A stretch of 64,000 nt of DNA from positions 722,335 through 786,334 of the forward strand of contig NW_019091417.1 in NCBI RefSeq assembly GCF_001949145.1, given 5' to 3'. Each line of letters opens with the position of its first letter. Within the stretch, counting starts at the first letter, position 1. This document shows positions 1 to 11,047 of the stretch, in pieces. Position numbers and translations under genes: made by a program. The notes beneath the pieces are model-generated. The model had not been told where the DNA came from. It ran no database searches and was given only the letters and a program-made list of their open reading frames with translations. The DNA comes from Acanthaster planci. Taxonomy: Eukaryota > Echinodermata > Asteroidea > Valvatida > Acanthasteridae.

Positions 1-601
1 GCGCTGTTCGGAAATCTAATTCAAACTTGTTGTCCACATTACCGGAGAGAATCCGGTAGCCCTGTGTGCTGAAAATTCCATCATCCGCATCTCTAGCTGA
101 GTCCAAGGATCGTTTGGCACCAATTGGAGTAGATTCTGACAGATCTAGGTCGATTTCAGAGTTTGGGAAGACTGGGGAGTTATCATTTACATCAGTTACA
201 CTGACTCTAATTGCAATCTGAGGAGGGTTTGGTGTGATTGGCAGTGCAAAAAAATCGAACACACTCTCCTGCTCGTGGTCCAAGACTGCTTTAGTGGTTA
301 TGATGCCATCTTGAGTGAATTCTAAATAGTCGGCAGGGACATGGACAGATAAGTACGGCCCAGCTATCTGTTGGTCAACACTAATGTCCCCAACTTGGGT
401 CCCAACCGGTAACCCTTCTTCAATGTTATAGGTAATGCTTGGTGTCTGCTCCTGCCCTAGACACAAGGCAATGCAAGTCATGAAGACGAAGACCAGAGTC
501 TCTGTCTTCCACCATAGCACGCAGTGTGGTCTAACATCGGTCCTGCTGCACCCAAAACGCAGCACGAAGGCCACGTCTGGGCCCAGCGAAACACGCCTCA
601 T
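1..601 (-). CDS. Protocadherin-like cadherin, first coding exon (3' part off window)
   Basis: Reading leftwards from the ATG at 601-599, the frame stays open for 200 codons to the window edge. An in-frame TAA two codons upstream fixes this ATG as the earliest start. After about 30 polar residues comes a hydrophobic stretch (LVFVFMTCIALCLG) that fits a signal peptide or signal anchor. EC1 then starts with ITYNIEEGLPVGTQVGDI, the typical protocadherin N-terminal pattern, followed by the EC linker calcium motif DVNDNSPVFP at about residue 140 and the start of EC2, with a D-A-D-D-G calcium-binding type motif. Cadherins of this family are type I membrane proteins for calcium-dependent homophilic adhesion. 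The opening resembles delta protocadherins (PCDH1/7/9/11 type), but subtype assignment is inference. A single long first exon without introns in the EC domains fits protocadherins rather than classical cadherins. Confidence 0.85.
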   Translation of the reverse strand, partial: MRRVSLGPDVAFVLRFGCSRTDVRPHCVLWWKTETLVFVFMTCIALCLGQEQTPSITYNIEEGLPVGTQVGDISVDQQIAGPYLSVHVPADYLEFTQDGIITTKAVLDHEQESVFDFFALPITPNPPQIAIRVSVTDVNDNSPVFPNSEIDLDLSESTPIGAKRSLDSARDADDGIFSTQGYRILSGNVDNKFELDFRTA

Positions 602-3600
602 CTTTTAACGTTCCAATTTGTGAAATCAAACAAAATTCTTTTTGGCTATCATTGAACAAAGATTGTTTCTAATGTAAAGGTGTTGCCACTGAATCACTTC
701 TGAAGCTGAAATTCTCCACTCTCCTGGAACTTGAACGTGCACCTTTGAAAGTACTTTCCTGGTGCATGATGACACTTTGTCAATCCTGCATAATGGCACA
801 TGCTTTCAGCTCCCCCATCCTGAGCTCACTGCTGCAAAAGCAAAAAAAATAAATAAAAGAAAGGAAAAGAAAAATTGTAACAAACAGACATGTAAAATTA
901 TGTAAATTCCACTTAAGCTCAGATGGGCTAGGACCTTTTTCTGTTTTCTACAAAGTTCATGAAAAATTAACAAACCTACATTTGTGTACATTTAAAGTTG
1001 GTTCATTCAAACAACGAATATTCAGAACATGATTTTCTTTAATTTTCAAAGATCATATTTCAGGGAAATCAGTACAGTACATGTCATTGACCCTTATTCC
1101 ATACCAAACATTTCCTATTTGAACTTTTCCACGAGCTTGGGTTGTGTAAAATTACTTGACCTAATGCATGGTTCTTGAGTTAGGTTGGGCCCTTGGGGCA
1201 CCTCGAGCAGGTATCAAAAGGCCTACAACATGTATGTGAACCATGCAAACAGTACCTGGCCACAAGAATTGGATCATGATTTAATTTGGATAGGTTCTCA
1301 AAAACAAAAATAACAAATATTTGAAATATAAATCAAAAAAAAAAAAAATAAAACAAGTGAAAAAAATCTTATTTAATTTTAATTCCTTGAAATAAGAGAA
1401 CGCTGTCTAAGACAAAAGAAATCAATGAAAAATTACCATTTATACCAGTGTTCGAACAAGCAAAAGATGTGCATACTTTACTCTTTAGTGGTTGTGTCGA
1501 ATGGGCATCGTTGATCAACACTTGGCACTGCTTGGTGCTCACAACATCATGTACATGTACAGTCTTGCGCCTGAACAGACATGACAGCAAGGCAACTAAC
1601 CTTTACAACCGCCGCCAATCTATTCTGTAAAATCGTCCTGTAAATCCCGTCGATCGCCAATAACGAATGATGTAAAGTTCACTATTGATCCACTTGAACG
1701 AAATATGATGGTTTCTCAAACGACTGTGCTCCAAACGGAGCAAAATTCGTGAGAAGCAAACTAAACTCAACGAGTGCGTTGTGCTCTTCCTAGCTAGCTA
1801 GTATACAGCTAGCTAGCAGAATGATACTGGCTTGCCAATCCGGCCGGTACCGTGTTTTCATTTCATTGATCTGAATGACAGACTGTGGATCGAAGCCCAG
1901 GCACCATACAACTTTGCGTACATTTCATGCGTGCAATGGACAGGCTTATGAATATTCATGTTGGGCCTTGCGCTTTGCTGGAAAGTGGTATGGAGAATTT
2001 ATAGACGGTCACCAAGTTTACGAGTACATGTTGACGCCCTTTACTCTGATTCAGCCAGCTCATTATTGAAGGGTACATGTATTTCGATGTAGCTTTAAAA
2101 GGCTTAACATTCATTTGAAGAAGAAAAATATAACAAGCAACTGGTTCCAAGATCCCCCATTAATAAAGTCTGTTTGATAAAGTTGGTAAACCGTGAGCAC
2201 TAAAAAGCTAAAGTTTCCATGAGTGTTAACTTCCTAACGTGCGCTCCATTTAACGTCACCATGGGCGTAAATCACTGGGGAGAGGCTACCCCCGGGCCCC
2301 CACAGACATCGTGACATACGTAAACCGTAACCTAGTGTGGTCAGTCTTGTTTCCGTACAATTAGGAAGACTTGATACTTAATTTGCCTGTCAGTACTTGA
2401 AACATGATTTTTCAGCAGGATTTTTGTAAAATGTTTCCTTGATTGATCTTGTTCCAACCCCCTCCCAGAAACGTATTTTTCAGGGAAGGGAAAACGTCCT
2501 GTGGACATGGGTCCTAGTCCACAGAACGTGTTCCTTTCTGGCATCTTTTGTTCACAAGTCCACCGTAGTAAGGTCAGCACAATCTTTTTGACCAGGGGAG
2601 ACGGAAGACTCCGCTTTTCGTGGCGAGAAAAAAATAAAGCAGATTTGGAAGAAGTTTTCGGACTTCCCAACTACCAAAGTTTATTCACTAGGAACTTAAC
2701 GCGCAACTTTGTCAGTTCATCCAATGGGAGCGTGTAATTCGTGGTGCGTGCGCGTGTATGACTAAATCACTTGTACGAACCGGATTGTGCCATGGTGTCA
2801 GCCTTCCCCCTCCCGAAAAGTTTCAAATTTACATGGTCGGGCAAGTCATCCCCCCATCCCTCGTCAAAGACAGCAGCAGGCTGTTCTTTCTATTTTTTGG
2901 ATCTGCCAAAAATGTTGTAAGTTTTTGTTTTGCCAAACTTGTGATTATTTGAGTAGCAACTGTACAATGGGGGTGGTATTCTCTTTTGTTTGGAGCTTGC
3001 TAGACAGTAGCCAGAACAAAAGCGGAGGTGAAGTACGTTTTCGTTTCATACTTCGAGTAATTTTCTTGTGGTAGGATCTCAGCAAGGCCATTTTTCTCAC
3101 CATTTCACAGCTTGGTGAGAGTGACTCCCTGGGCTTTTCGGCTGCTGTTGTTCCTGCTAAGAAGTCTCGTTACGGCATCTTTTTTTTTTTTTCATTGGTA
3201 ACATGCGTCGGCGGCGTGCATAGAGCACGTCATTTAATATTGTTGACATTTTTGTCGACTTGTCTTGGAAAAATGGCTGATTTTCTTGAGGTTGGTGTTA
3301 AAATGATTGTAGTGCACTTCTGGAAAACCTCCTCAATCTACGAAAAAAAATGCCTATCGACAAAATGGAGGAAAATGTTGCAGACAATCAAGCAGTTCGG
3401 CCCTGGTTCTTTTAAGATTTAGGCTGACAGTATCATAAAACCAATAACAGACAGAGATAGTTTTGAAGGAGGTTTGAGGTGATGTCAAAGAGAATTGACA
3501 AGGACTGGTAAAGATTTGCGCAAGGGATGGGCGGGGCGGAGATGAACTGGGCTGAGGCTAATTCAGCCAAGTTTCATCCCTCAGGATACCTCAATTGTCC

Positions 3601-3690
3601 CTCAGAGTCACTAACAGACAGAGGGCGCTAGTGCATTTTCGATAATGGGATATGGATATGATGCGATGTGTCGTCTGCACAGATCTGAAC
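602..3690. other. Head-to-head intergenic region, no gene seen
   Basis: This lies between the divergent protocadherin and GATB genes. It is AT-rich, with an A-tract at about 1335-1350 and a T-tract at about 3180-3192. Open frames are short, lack family resemblance and lack splice context. Promoters of both neighbours should lie here, but I see no clear TATA box or other assignable element. Confidence 0.6.
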
Positions 3691-6600
3691 ATGGCGGCTT
3701 CCGTGAAAATGTTTGGTGTTCGAATACTTTCAGCGAAAGAAACCCAAATCTGGGTGAAGAGTCGAACTGTGCACCTTTTGTTCTTCAGATGTTGTAGATT
3801 TAAGACAACAAGTACAACTTTAAATCCAAGGTAATGCTTCAATTACAATGCAAGCACAATTTCTAACGCTAGGCAATCACATCACACGTGTTAGTTCATG
3901 TACGCGTAACGTTTGCTTGGTTAGTTAAGGCATGTTCATCTGTTCATGATGCATGTAAACGCACGGTAGTCGTGATAGTGACTTCTACAGCCGTGGGCCT
4001 CACAATTCTGGGAGTACGTACAGACTTACCGGTAGTCTGACATAGGTCTGAGGAATAGAAAACTCGGGCAAGGCACGGGCCTGCTACATCATCTCTCTCT
4101 GAGTCTGATCTCATCAAGCAAGCAAAGATGATATTACTACACACAACTCAGAGACAGTCTCAGTCACGTGATTCATGGAAGTCCGAGAAGTTAACACGCC
4201 TCCAAATGGAATTTGTGATCCCCTAAAGATAGATGATATTACAAGTTTCAGTGATCCCCTAAAGAAAGGTGATATTCCAAGTTTCAGTGATCCCCTAAAG
4301 AAAGGTGATATTCCAAGTTTTGGTGATCCTCTGAAGTTAGGAAACTATTACTGGTAGGCCTATTTCCGAGTTTCGATGACCATGGCAGCTGAATCTTAAG
4401 ATATGAGTGAATTATGACAAATACTGTGATTCACAGCAACAAGGCCAGGGAGGGTAATTTCAAACCCAGTTCCTTTTCTGTTTACCCATACATGTACTTT
4501 GTAGGCTTTCTATTGATTCCAAGAATGCTGTTACTTGTTTTGGTACATGTAGGCCCAACAGGCTTTTGAACGATTCCAGTGAATGGGAGAGTGTTATTGG
4601 CCTTGAGATCCATGCACAAATTGCATCAAAATCCAAGCTGTTTTCTGCCTCCAAGGTACAGTTTATGGCTCCGCCCAACTCCTTGGTTTCACATTTTGAT
4701 GCTGCTCTGCCAGGGACACTTCCGGTGAGTTGTAAACTAAGTAACTACACAGTTGAGTTATAAATGCACCAGTGCAGAAAGGAGTCTAAAAATTGGGCTT
4801 GAATTAGAACATTTGAAAACGAATTCTTGAAACACATTTTCTACAGAAGCTTGTCCAAGTTTGTGTAATTGTTTTACCAATATCTAATTACCTGAAAAAC
4901 TCGTTGCTGAGCACCATTCCTAACATGAAGTAAACATAGAACCATTTCCTCTTGGAACGATTTAGTGTTTTATTGCTAAAAAGCTAAAAAGGCACATTAG
5001 TTGATCTGCATCATCAGTCAAGTGCTTTGCTCTTAGTCAATTTTGCAGCATGATCTGTTGTTCTTGTCATCGGCATCCTATCATCATTTTCTTTGTAATT
5101 CGTGACTGTAGAAGATTGTTTTCAAAAGGGGAAATCAAGACCAGCATTTCTTACAGGAGACTGCTACCAGAGTGCATTTGGCAGTCATGCAGATTTACCA
5201 ATTCAACCCAACCTAACTAAATTACCAAGTTTTTAAATCAAGTATCAAGTATACAAAATGAATCCTGTGTGTCCATTTTATATGCAAAGGTCCTTAATAA
5301 GCGCTGTGTGGAAGCTGGAGTGATGACGGCATTAGCTTTGTCTTGTAATATCAACAGGCGCTCACTGTTCGATCGCAAGCATTACTTCTATGCAGATTTA
5401 CCGGTAGGTCAGCAAATGCGTGGATCTCCAGAGCTTGTGGAAAATCATCTACTAACTCTTTTGCAAATTATATTAACACCTGTCCTAAATCATTCGAAAT
5501 CATTTGACTGTGTGGAGTGACCCAATTGCATGTTCTTTATACCACAACAAAATCCCTGTGAATCAGTCCATGGAATGGCTGGGATCTGTGGTCGTGAGTC
5601 CATCTTCACAGCATTGGATTTGGATTCATTCAGCCCAAGAAAACCCTTAATGAAAAAAAAATTTACCTTTGAGAAATATTCTGCTAGGATCAAAACGTCA
5701 AGCCTTCCTTATTTTGTGATTAGTAAAAAGAAGTATTTGAACTGACCAGCACCCTTGCATTGGTGGTCAATGATTGGCAATGTGAAGCTGTACGTTCATA
5801 GAGTGTCAGTTTTGGGTTTTCTTGAAACCACAAGTTGAAGTTCTGGTTTTGTCAGTGTCTTAGAGTTAACCTGGATATGATGAAAGTGTTGTAGACAGTA
5901 TTGATGCCGTGATGCAGGTTTCATTGATTCCGACAGTCCTGAATTCTCAACAGTTGTAGGATAGATTTATGTGTTTGGTCAGAGCAAACACCTCGATGAC
6001 TTTTGCATTTCAGTATTATCTTGTTTATTTTATTGTTTCATTCCCTGATGTTTTGAGTTTTGGTTTGAATTGCTATTAGTCAGGGTACCAGATCACCCAG
6101 CAGCGGGCTCCCATAGCAACAGATGGTCAGCTGACCTTCACATTATTTAACGAGCAGCAGAGACTTGAACCGACAAGGCACTGTGTCAGGATCAAGCAGA
6201 TTCAGATAGAGCAAGACTCTGGCAAGAGTCTCCATGACGATGTCAATCATGAGACACTGGTAGACCTTAACCGAGCAGGTACTATACACCCTCACTTGTG
6301 CCTGCCTCACCCACTCTATGCCCCATTTGAATGAATCCTCCCCCTGCCCCGTGGGCATTAGAAAAATAAATTGAATCATTAAAAAGGAGAAAAAAGGGAA
6401 GAAGGAAAACGAAACAAAGGTAACAAGAGATGAAAGGGGATGAAAATCACCAATTTGATTAAAATTGAAATTTGATATTTTCTTGCGTATTATTACACCT
6501 TGTATGTGCTTTGCATGTTCTGTACGGTTTTGTGTTATGATAAATCAAATTACTCGAATCAGAGGAACTCAGGCCTAAATGATTATGCAAAATATGCACC

Positions 6601-9600
6601 ATTGGGATTTGAAATTCACGAGTGTATTTTAAAATGTATTTTGAGTGAAACGGTTTCATATAATGATTTTATTTGCATCACTTTTAGGTGTTGGATTGAT
6701 GGAAATAGTGACTGAACCAGACCTGTCTAGCGCCCTGGAAGCAGCAGCAATGGTCAGGGAATTACAGCTCATTCTGCAGTGTATTGGAACCTGTGATGGA
6801 CGCATGGATCGTACGTGGGTATTGTATTTGTAAATTGCACACAGTAGCCATTAGCAAATAGTTCCGTTAGAACTGATAAAGAAGGTGGGTTTGTTTCAAA
6901 AGGAAAAGAAATTTTGATATTACTGCAGCTTGTATTGTTGGCAAGACTTATCCAATCCAAAGATCGTGTCTATGAAGCATCCAAAGTCAAAAATATATTA
7001 TCTATTTGGGAAACTGCTAATTTAGCAGTTGTTTTGCTTAGTACGATATTGCTACGGGATTCCGCAGGCCGCAGCTTCCAATTCTTCTTTATTCAGTCTC
7101 TAATGATTATCCTTTTGTTTTATTCTAGAGGGCTCCCTTCGTGTCGATGCCAACGTCTCAGTGAATCGGCCAGGCAACCCACCAGGTGTCAGGGCTGAGG
7201 TTAAGAACATCAACAGCATTCGCTTTGTCAAAAATGCAATAGGTTAGTGTTTAAGACAGAATGGGTTTTTAACAAGGAGATAAATTTGTGCTTATTAGCA
7301 TCTATCTTAAACGTGCGTTTAAGACTGGCTCAGGAGAATGGATGCTGGCAGTGTTCAGTCTATTTCAATTCATAAATACCGTTTTTTTCGGAGAGTCAAA
7401 AGAAGTCAATACATGATGGATTTCCAACAATTTTGTTTTTAGAATTTTACTTTCATTGTACCAAACACCCCCGTCCCTTTAATGGTATATTCCTTTGGAA
7501 AGTTGTCCAATAGAATATCCTTTTATATGGACTTGGCATGCTCATGGTGAGGCACATGCTCACAGACTCTTGCCAATCAGAACCAGGCACACCAGAGTTG
7601 AACATTGAAACCAACCATGCTTTATAAGATTGACTAGAAGGGCATGGAATTCTGTTCTTTTCATTTTGGCAGATTTTGAGATAGCCAGACAGATTGAGCT
7701 TCTTGAGAATGGGCAGGAAGTGGCAGCAGAAACGCGCTCTTTTGACCTGAGACTGGGGTAAGCACATCATCATCCATAGACACTTTGGAAAGAATGCCAA
7801 CCTTGCTGGTGTCGAATTGAAAGGGTTTAATGCCAAAAAACTGTCATCTTGGCAAGGTGCCAAATTCAGACAAATTCACAATACATGTATGTTCATTTAT
7901 CTTACTAGTATGTACGAGAACTTTCCTACAAATTAATTACTGATAAGAAAGGTATACTGTACATACAATATGGGTAATGGCAGACATAAGTACTAGCTGC
8001 AATGTCTAGCGTTTAGCGTCTGTAAGGGGATTGAAAATCTACAAGACTAAATTCATGCATTTTGGTTGAGCCTCAACTACAGAGCAGTGTAAATCTGCCC
8101 TATTTACACAGTACAAAGCCAAATTGAGTAGCACTGTTGATGAAACTTAACATCACAAAAATTGTTGAATTCTAGTGTGAAATGTTGTGAGAACTTTGAG
8201 GAATTCAGGACCCTACAGAAGCATCGATCATAACTAAATACAAAATGGAAGGCACTGCAAGGAGCTTTTGCCTGCTTTCCACTTTGTAAAATACATCCCT
8301 TCACCCATGACTTTGTTCCTTTGAGGGAAACCAGAAAGTCATCTGTTGTCATCTTGGAAAACTAATACTAAACTAATACCACTCATTTGTAGCACATCAT
8401 CACGAGGGGCTTTAATTTTTGGACATGACCAACAAATGTATATGTATGTAGGCCCAACTTAATTGTGTCTGTACCATTTCCCAGGGAGACAGTGTCTATG
8501 CGTGACAAGGAAGGGAGGCTAGATTACCGCTTCATGCCAGAACCCAACCTACCACCACTTATCCTGTACGACAACTCCACCATCCACACTGCCTCTGATG
8601 CGAGAAGTGTCGTGAATATTGATGAGGTCAAAGGTCGCTTACCTGAATTGCCTGAAGCCAAGAGAGAGCGGCTTGTGAAGGATTATGGGATCAGACTTGA
8701 AAGTGCAGTGAAGCTTGTGGTATGAATTGCAAATTGGTCAAATGAATGATGAAATACACATCTACCTTGCACCTGTCATCATTTTGCACTGGCTAAAACA
8801 GATATTTAACTACAAAGATCAAAAGTGGATAAACTAATTTACTTAAAATTGATTTGAAAAAATTACCTCAAAGATGTATTTACTTAATTTCAATGCAATG
8901 TGATTTCTTTGTTGCAAATTGTCTTTCAGAATGAGGATGGCTTGGTTGATTTCTTTGAGGCCGTGATCAGTCAGAATTCTAACAGAGATCCAAAGAAGAT
9001 AGTCAACTGGCTTGAGACAGGACTCTTGAAAAACTTGAATGACTATGATCTCCCTGTATCAAAGAGGTATGTAAGTGTTGGTTGCTCAATTGCACTGTGC
9101 TATTGGAAAAGTACAGTACAAAATCTGTCAACCTGGCCTTCATCAGCCAATTTGCGGCCTTATTTATGGGTGTTGAAGACTGTTTTCAAAAGGGGAATAA
9201 AGTCAGAGATTTCATACAAGATTTACCCTTAGGTAGCACAGTACATTTGAGTCATGGAGACCCATTGATCATGGCCAACAATAGAACAAACACAATTCAA
9301 AATAATGTTCAAAGGAAACACTCTTCAATATTCCCAGAATTGACTTTGATGAATGATGGATTTTTTCTGGACAAAATTGCTCAGAAACAACCATAACACC
9401 TATTAAGTAAGACAATTTAGATATAGGAAAGTCCTCTTTTTAACTTCAGGATGTGTAACTTTACAAAAGCATCTCTCCTCTCTTCAGTCCAGTGGATCCT
9501 AGTAAACTTGGTGAACTTTATGATCTCATGACTGATGGGACGATCTCTGCAAACATTGGCAAGAGACTCACAGCTGAAATATTTCAGGGCGACTCCAGAC

Positions 9601-11047
9601 CAATCACCCAGGTATGCCTGGAGTTTCTTTTGACTATGCTTCTGCTTAAATTAATTAAAGTGCTATCAGTGTGATTCCTCTTGGCTGTGCCAATATTTTT
9701 GATGAAGCTGCGAAAATAATCTGAAGTTTCTTATGAGTGTTGAGTAACCATGTCTCATAAGTGCTGAATGACCATCTCGATATTTGTGTATCTAGACTTG
9801 AATTATTACTATTATTTATTCCTTATTTCTGGCAATGACACCAAGCATTCGTCAAAAGTGCCCTAGGCACTGTAGCTCACAAGTCTGTAGAATGATCAAT
9901 TCAAAAATGGAGCTTGCTGTAGCTTGATTGTTTTTCGAAGCCAACGGAACTTTATTATTTTCACTCATTTTTTTAGTTTTTAAATTCCATTAAGATTCAC
10001 TTGGCTCCTCTTAAGAAGGTTAAGTACAGTAGGTATGACACGTTGGAAATAGAAAAGTCCACTTTTTTATCTCTGGTTTGTGTAGATCATACACGAGAAA
10101 GGCTGGGCTCAGATAACAGATAGACAGGAACTGAGTCAACTGTGTGAACAGGTCTTGGCAAATAACCAGAAACTGGTGAGTACAAAATATAGACTGATCC
10201 AAACTTACAATAAAGCCGTGACTGCGGAGGTACGAGTCCAGGGGTGTGTGGCACATGTGAAATGCCTTTTCAACCAAAAGGTGTATACGCTTGCCAACTA
10301 CCTCGTGTTCACAAGTGCATGTGACATGGGCATCATCAGCATTGTGCCGCTGTTGTAATGGACAGTCACCTTATGCAGGCAGCCTCCTGTGTCCCCAACT
10401 GCCAACCGTTTGAAGATTAGGCCTGTAAACATTGTGTTCTAATTGGTTGATCATCTCTCTGTTGCCTAGTATGATAAATGCTTAAACAAGCTGGGTAAGC
10501 AGGAGGTTGTGGCTTGTTAGATTTGTGTTTTACCAAAGCAACAAGCCTGTAATTTTTCCCCACTTTTTAGTGGAAAGCTCTGAGCATGCGATGTTGAATA
10601 CATTACACGTGGGTAATTCCAGAAATAAGGGGTCCAAAAGCGTAACATTTTCATGTCCCTGTTACATCTGACCTTTGTTATTTGACATGGAAATATCACC
10701 AGAATTGATTTCAAACTATTACTATTTGTTTAGCAGGTGCTTTGCATTCATTTCTCAAGCTTAGGCATTAGAAAATGTGTTCTAAACTTAAAAAATCATA
10801 TGTCAGACATGATAGGGACACGCAACAAAATGGAACCCTATTTCCTGGAATTACCTATGTACGTCAATGAAGGTTCCCGATTGACATCTTTCCAAATCAA
10901 AAATGTGCTTTTGTTTAGGTGGATTCCTACATGGCAGGGAACACCAAGGTCATCAATCGTCTCATGGGGGAAGTGAAGAAGATGACACAAGGCAGAGCAG
11001 ACCCCGCCACAACGAGACAAATACTCAGTGACAAACTGACAAGGTAA
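3691..11047 (+). CDS. GATB: Glutamyl-tRNA(Gln) amidotransferase subunit B, mitochondrial (12 exons, complete)
   Basis: Exons: 3691-3830, 4553-4724, 5290-5407, 6084-6278, 6688-6810, 7129-7242, 7673-7757, 8485-8719, 8930-9066, 9488-9611, 10086-10175, 10919-11047 (TAA). All phases join, giving 1662 nt = 553 aa, against about 557 in human. Role (established): subunit of the GatCAB complex that converts Glu-tRNA(Gln) to Gln-tRNA(Gln) in mitochondria. Visible: an Arg/Lys/Ser-rich leader (about residues 1-50), GLEIHAQ at the start of the catalytic domain, the [19 protein letters not shown] block, [27 protein letters not shown], and a C-terminal YqeY-like tail region ending SDKLTR. The start at 3691 has a strong context (gaacATGG). 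In-frame ATGs at 3652, 3658 and 3661 would add up to 13 residues but include acidic ones unlikely in a targeting peptide. Exon 1 ends AG and exon 2 begins G, so the phase supports linking the leader to the body. Introns hold a 36-bp minisatellite and a MITE. Confidence 0.96.
4217..4340. repeat. 36-bp minisatellite, about 3.5 copies, in GATB intron 1
   Basis: Units start at 4217, 4253, 4289 and 4325 with the core gatcccctaaag; spacing is exactly 36 bp. Units 2 and 3 are almost identical, and units 1 and 4 are diverged at the edges. The period is a multiple of three, and the + frame from ATG 4175 stays open through the array, giving a 12-residue repeat ([12 protein letters not shown]) before a TAG at 4355. 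Confidence 0.9.
10611..10856. mobile_element. MITE-like element with about 25-bp terminal inverted repeats, GATB intron 11
   Basis: The left end, GGGTAATTCCAGAAATAAGG and following (10611-10635), is the near-perfect reverse complement of 10832-10856 (ending ctggaattacct). The interior contains tgtccctgttacatctgacc and ctttgttatttgaca, which recur in order in PGK intron 1 at 21263-21482. It has no coding capacity, so it is a non-autonomous DNA-transposon-like repeat. It ends about 60 bp before the acceptor of the last GATB exon. Confidence 0.8.

Noticed and set aside
7453-7863. 136-codon minus-strand frame
   Set aside because: Antisense to GATB exon 7 (7673-7757) plus intron; a shadow frame.
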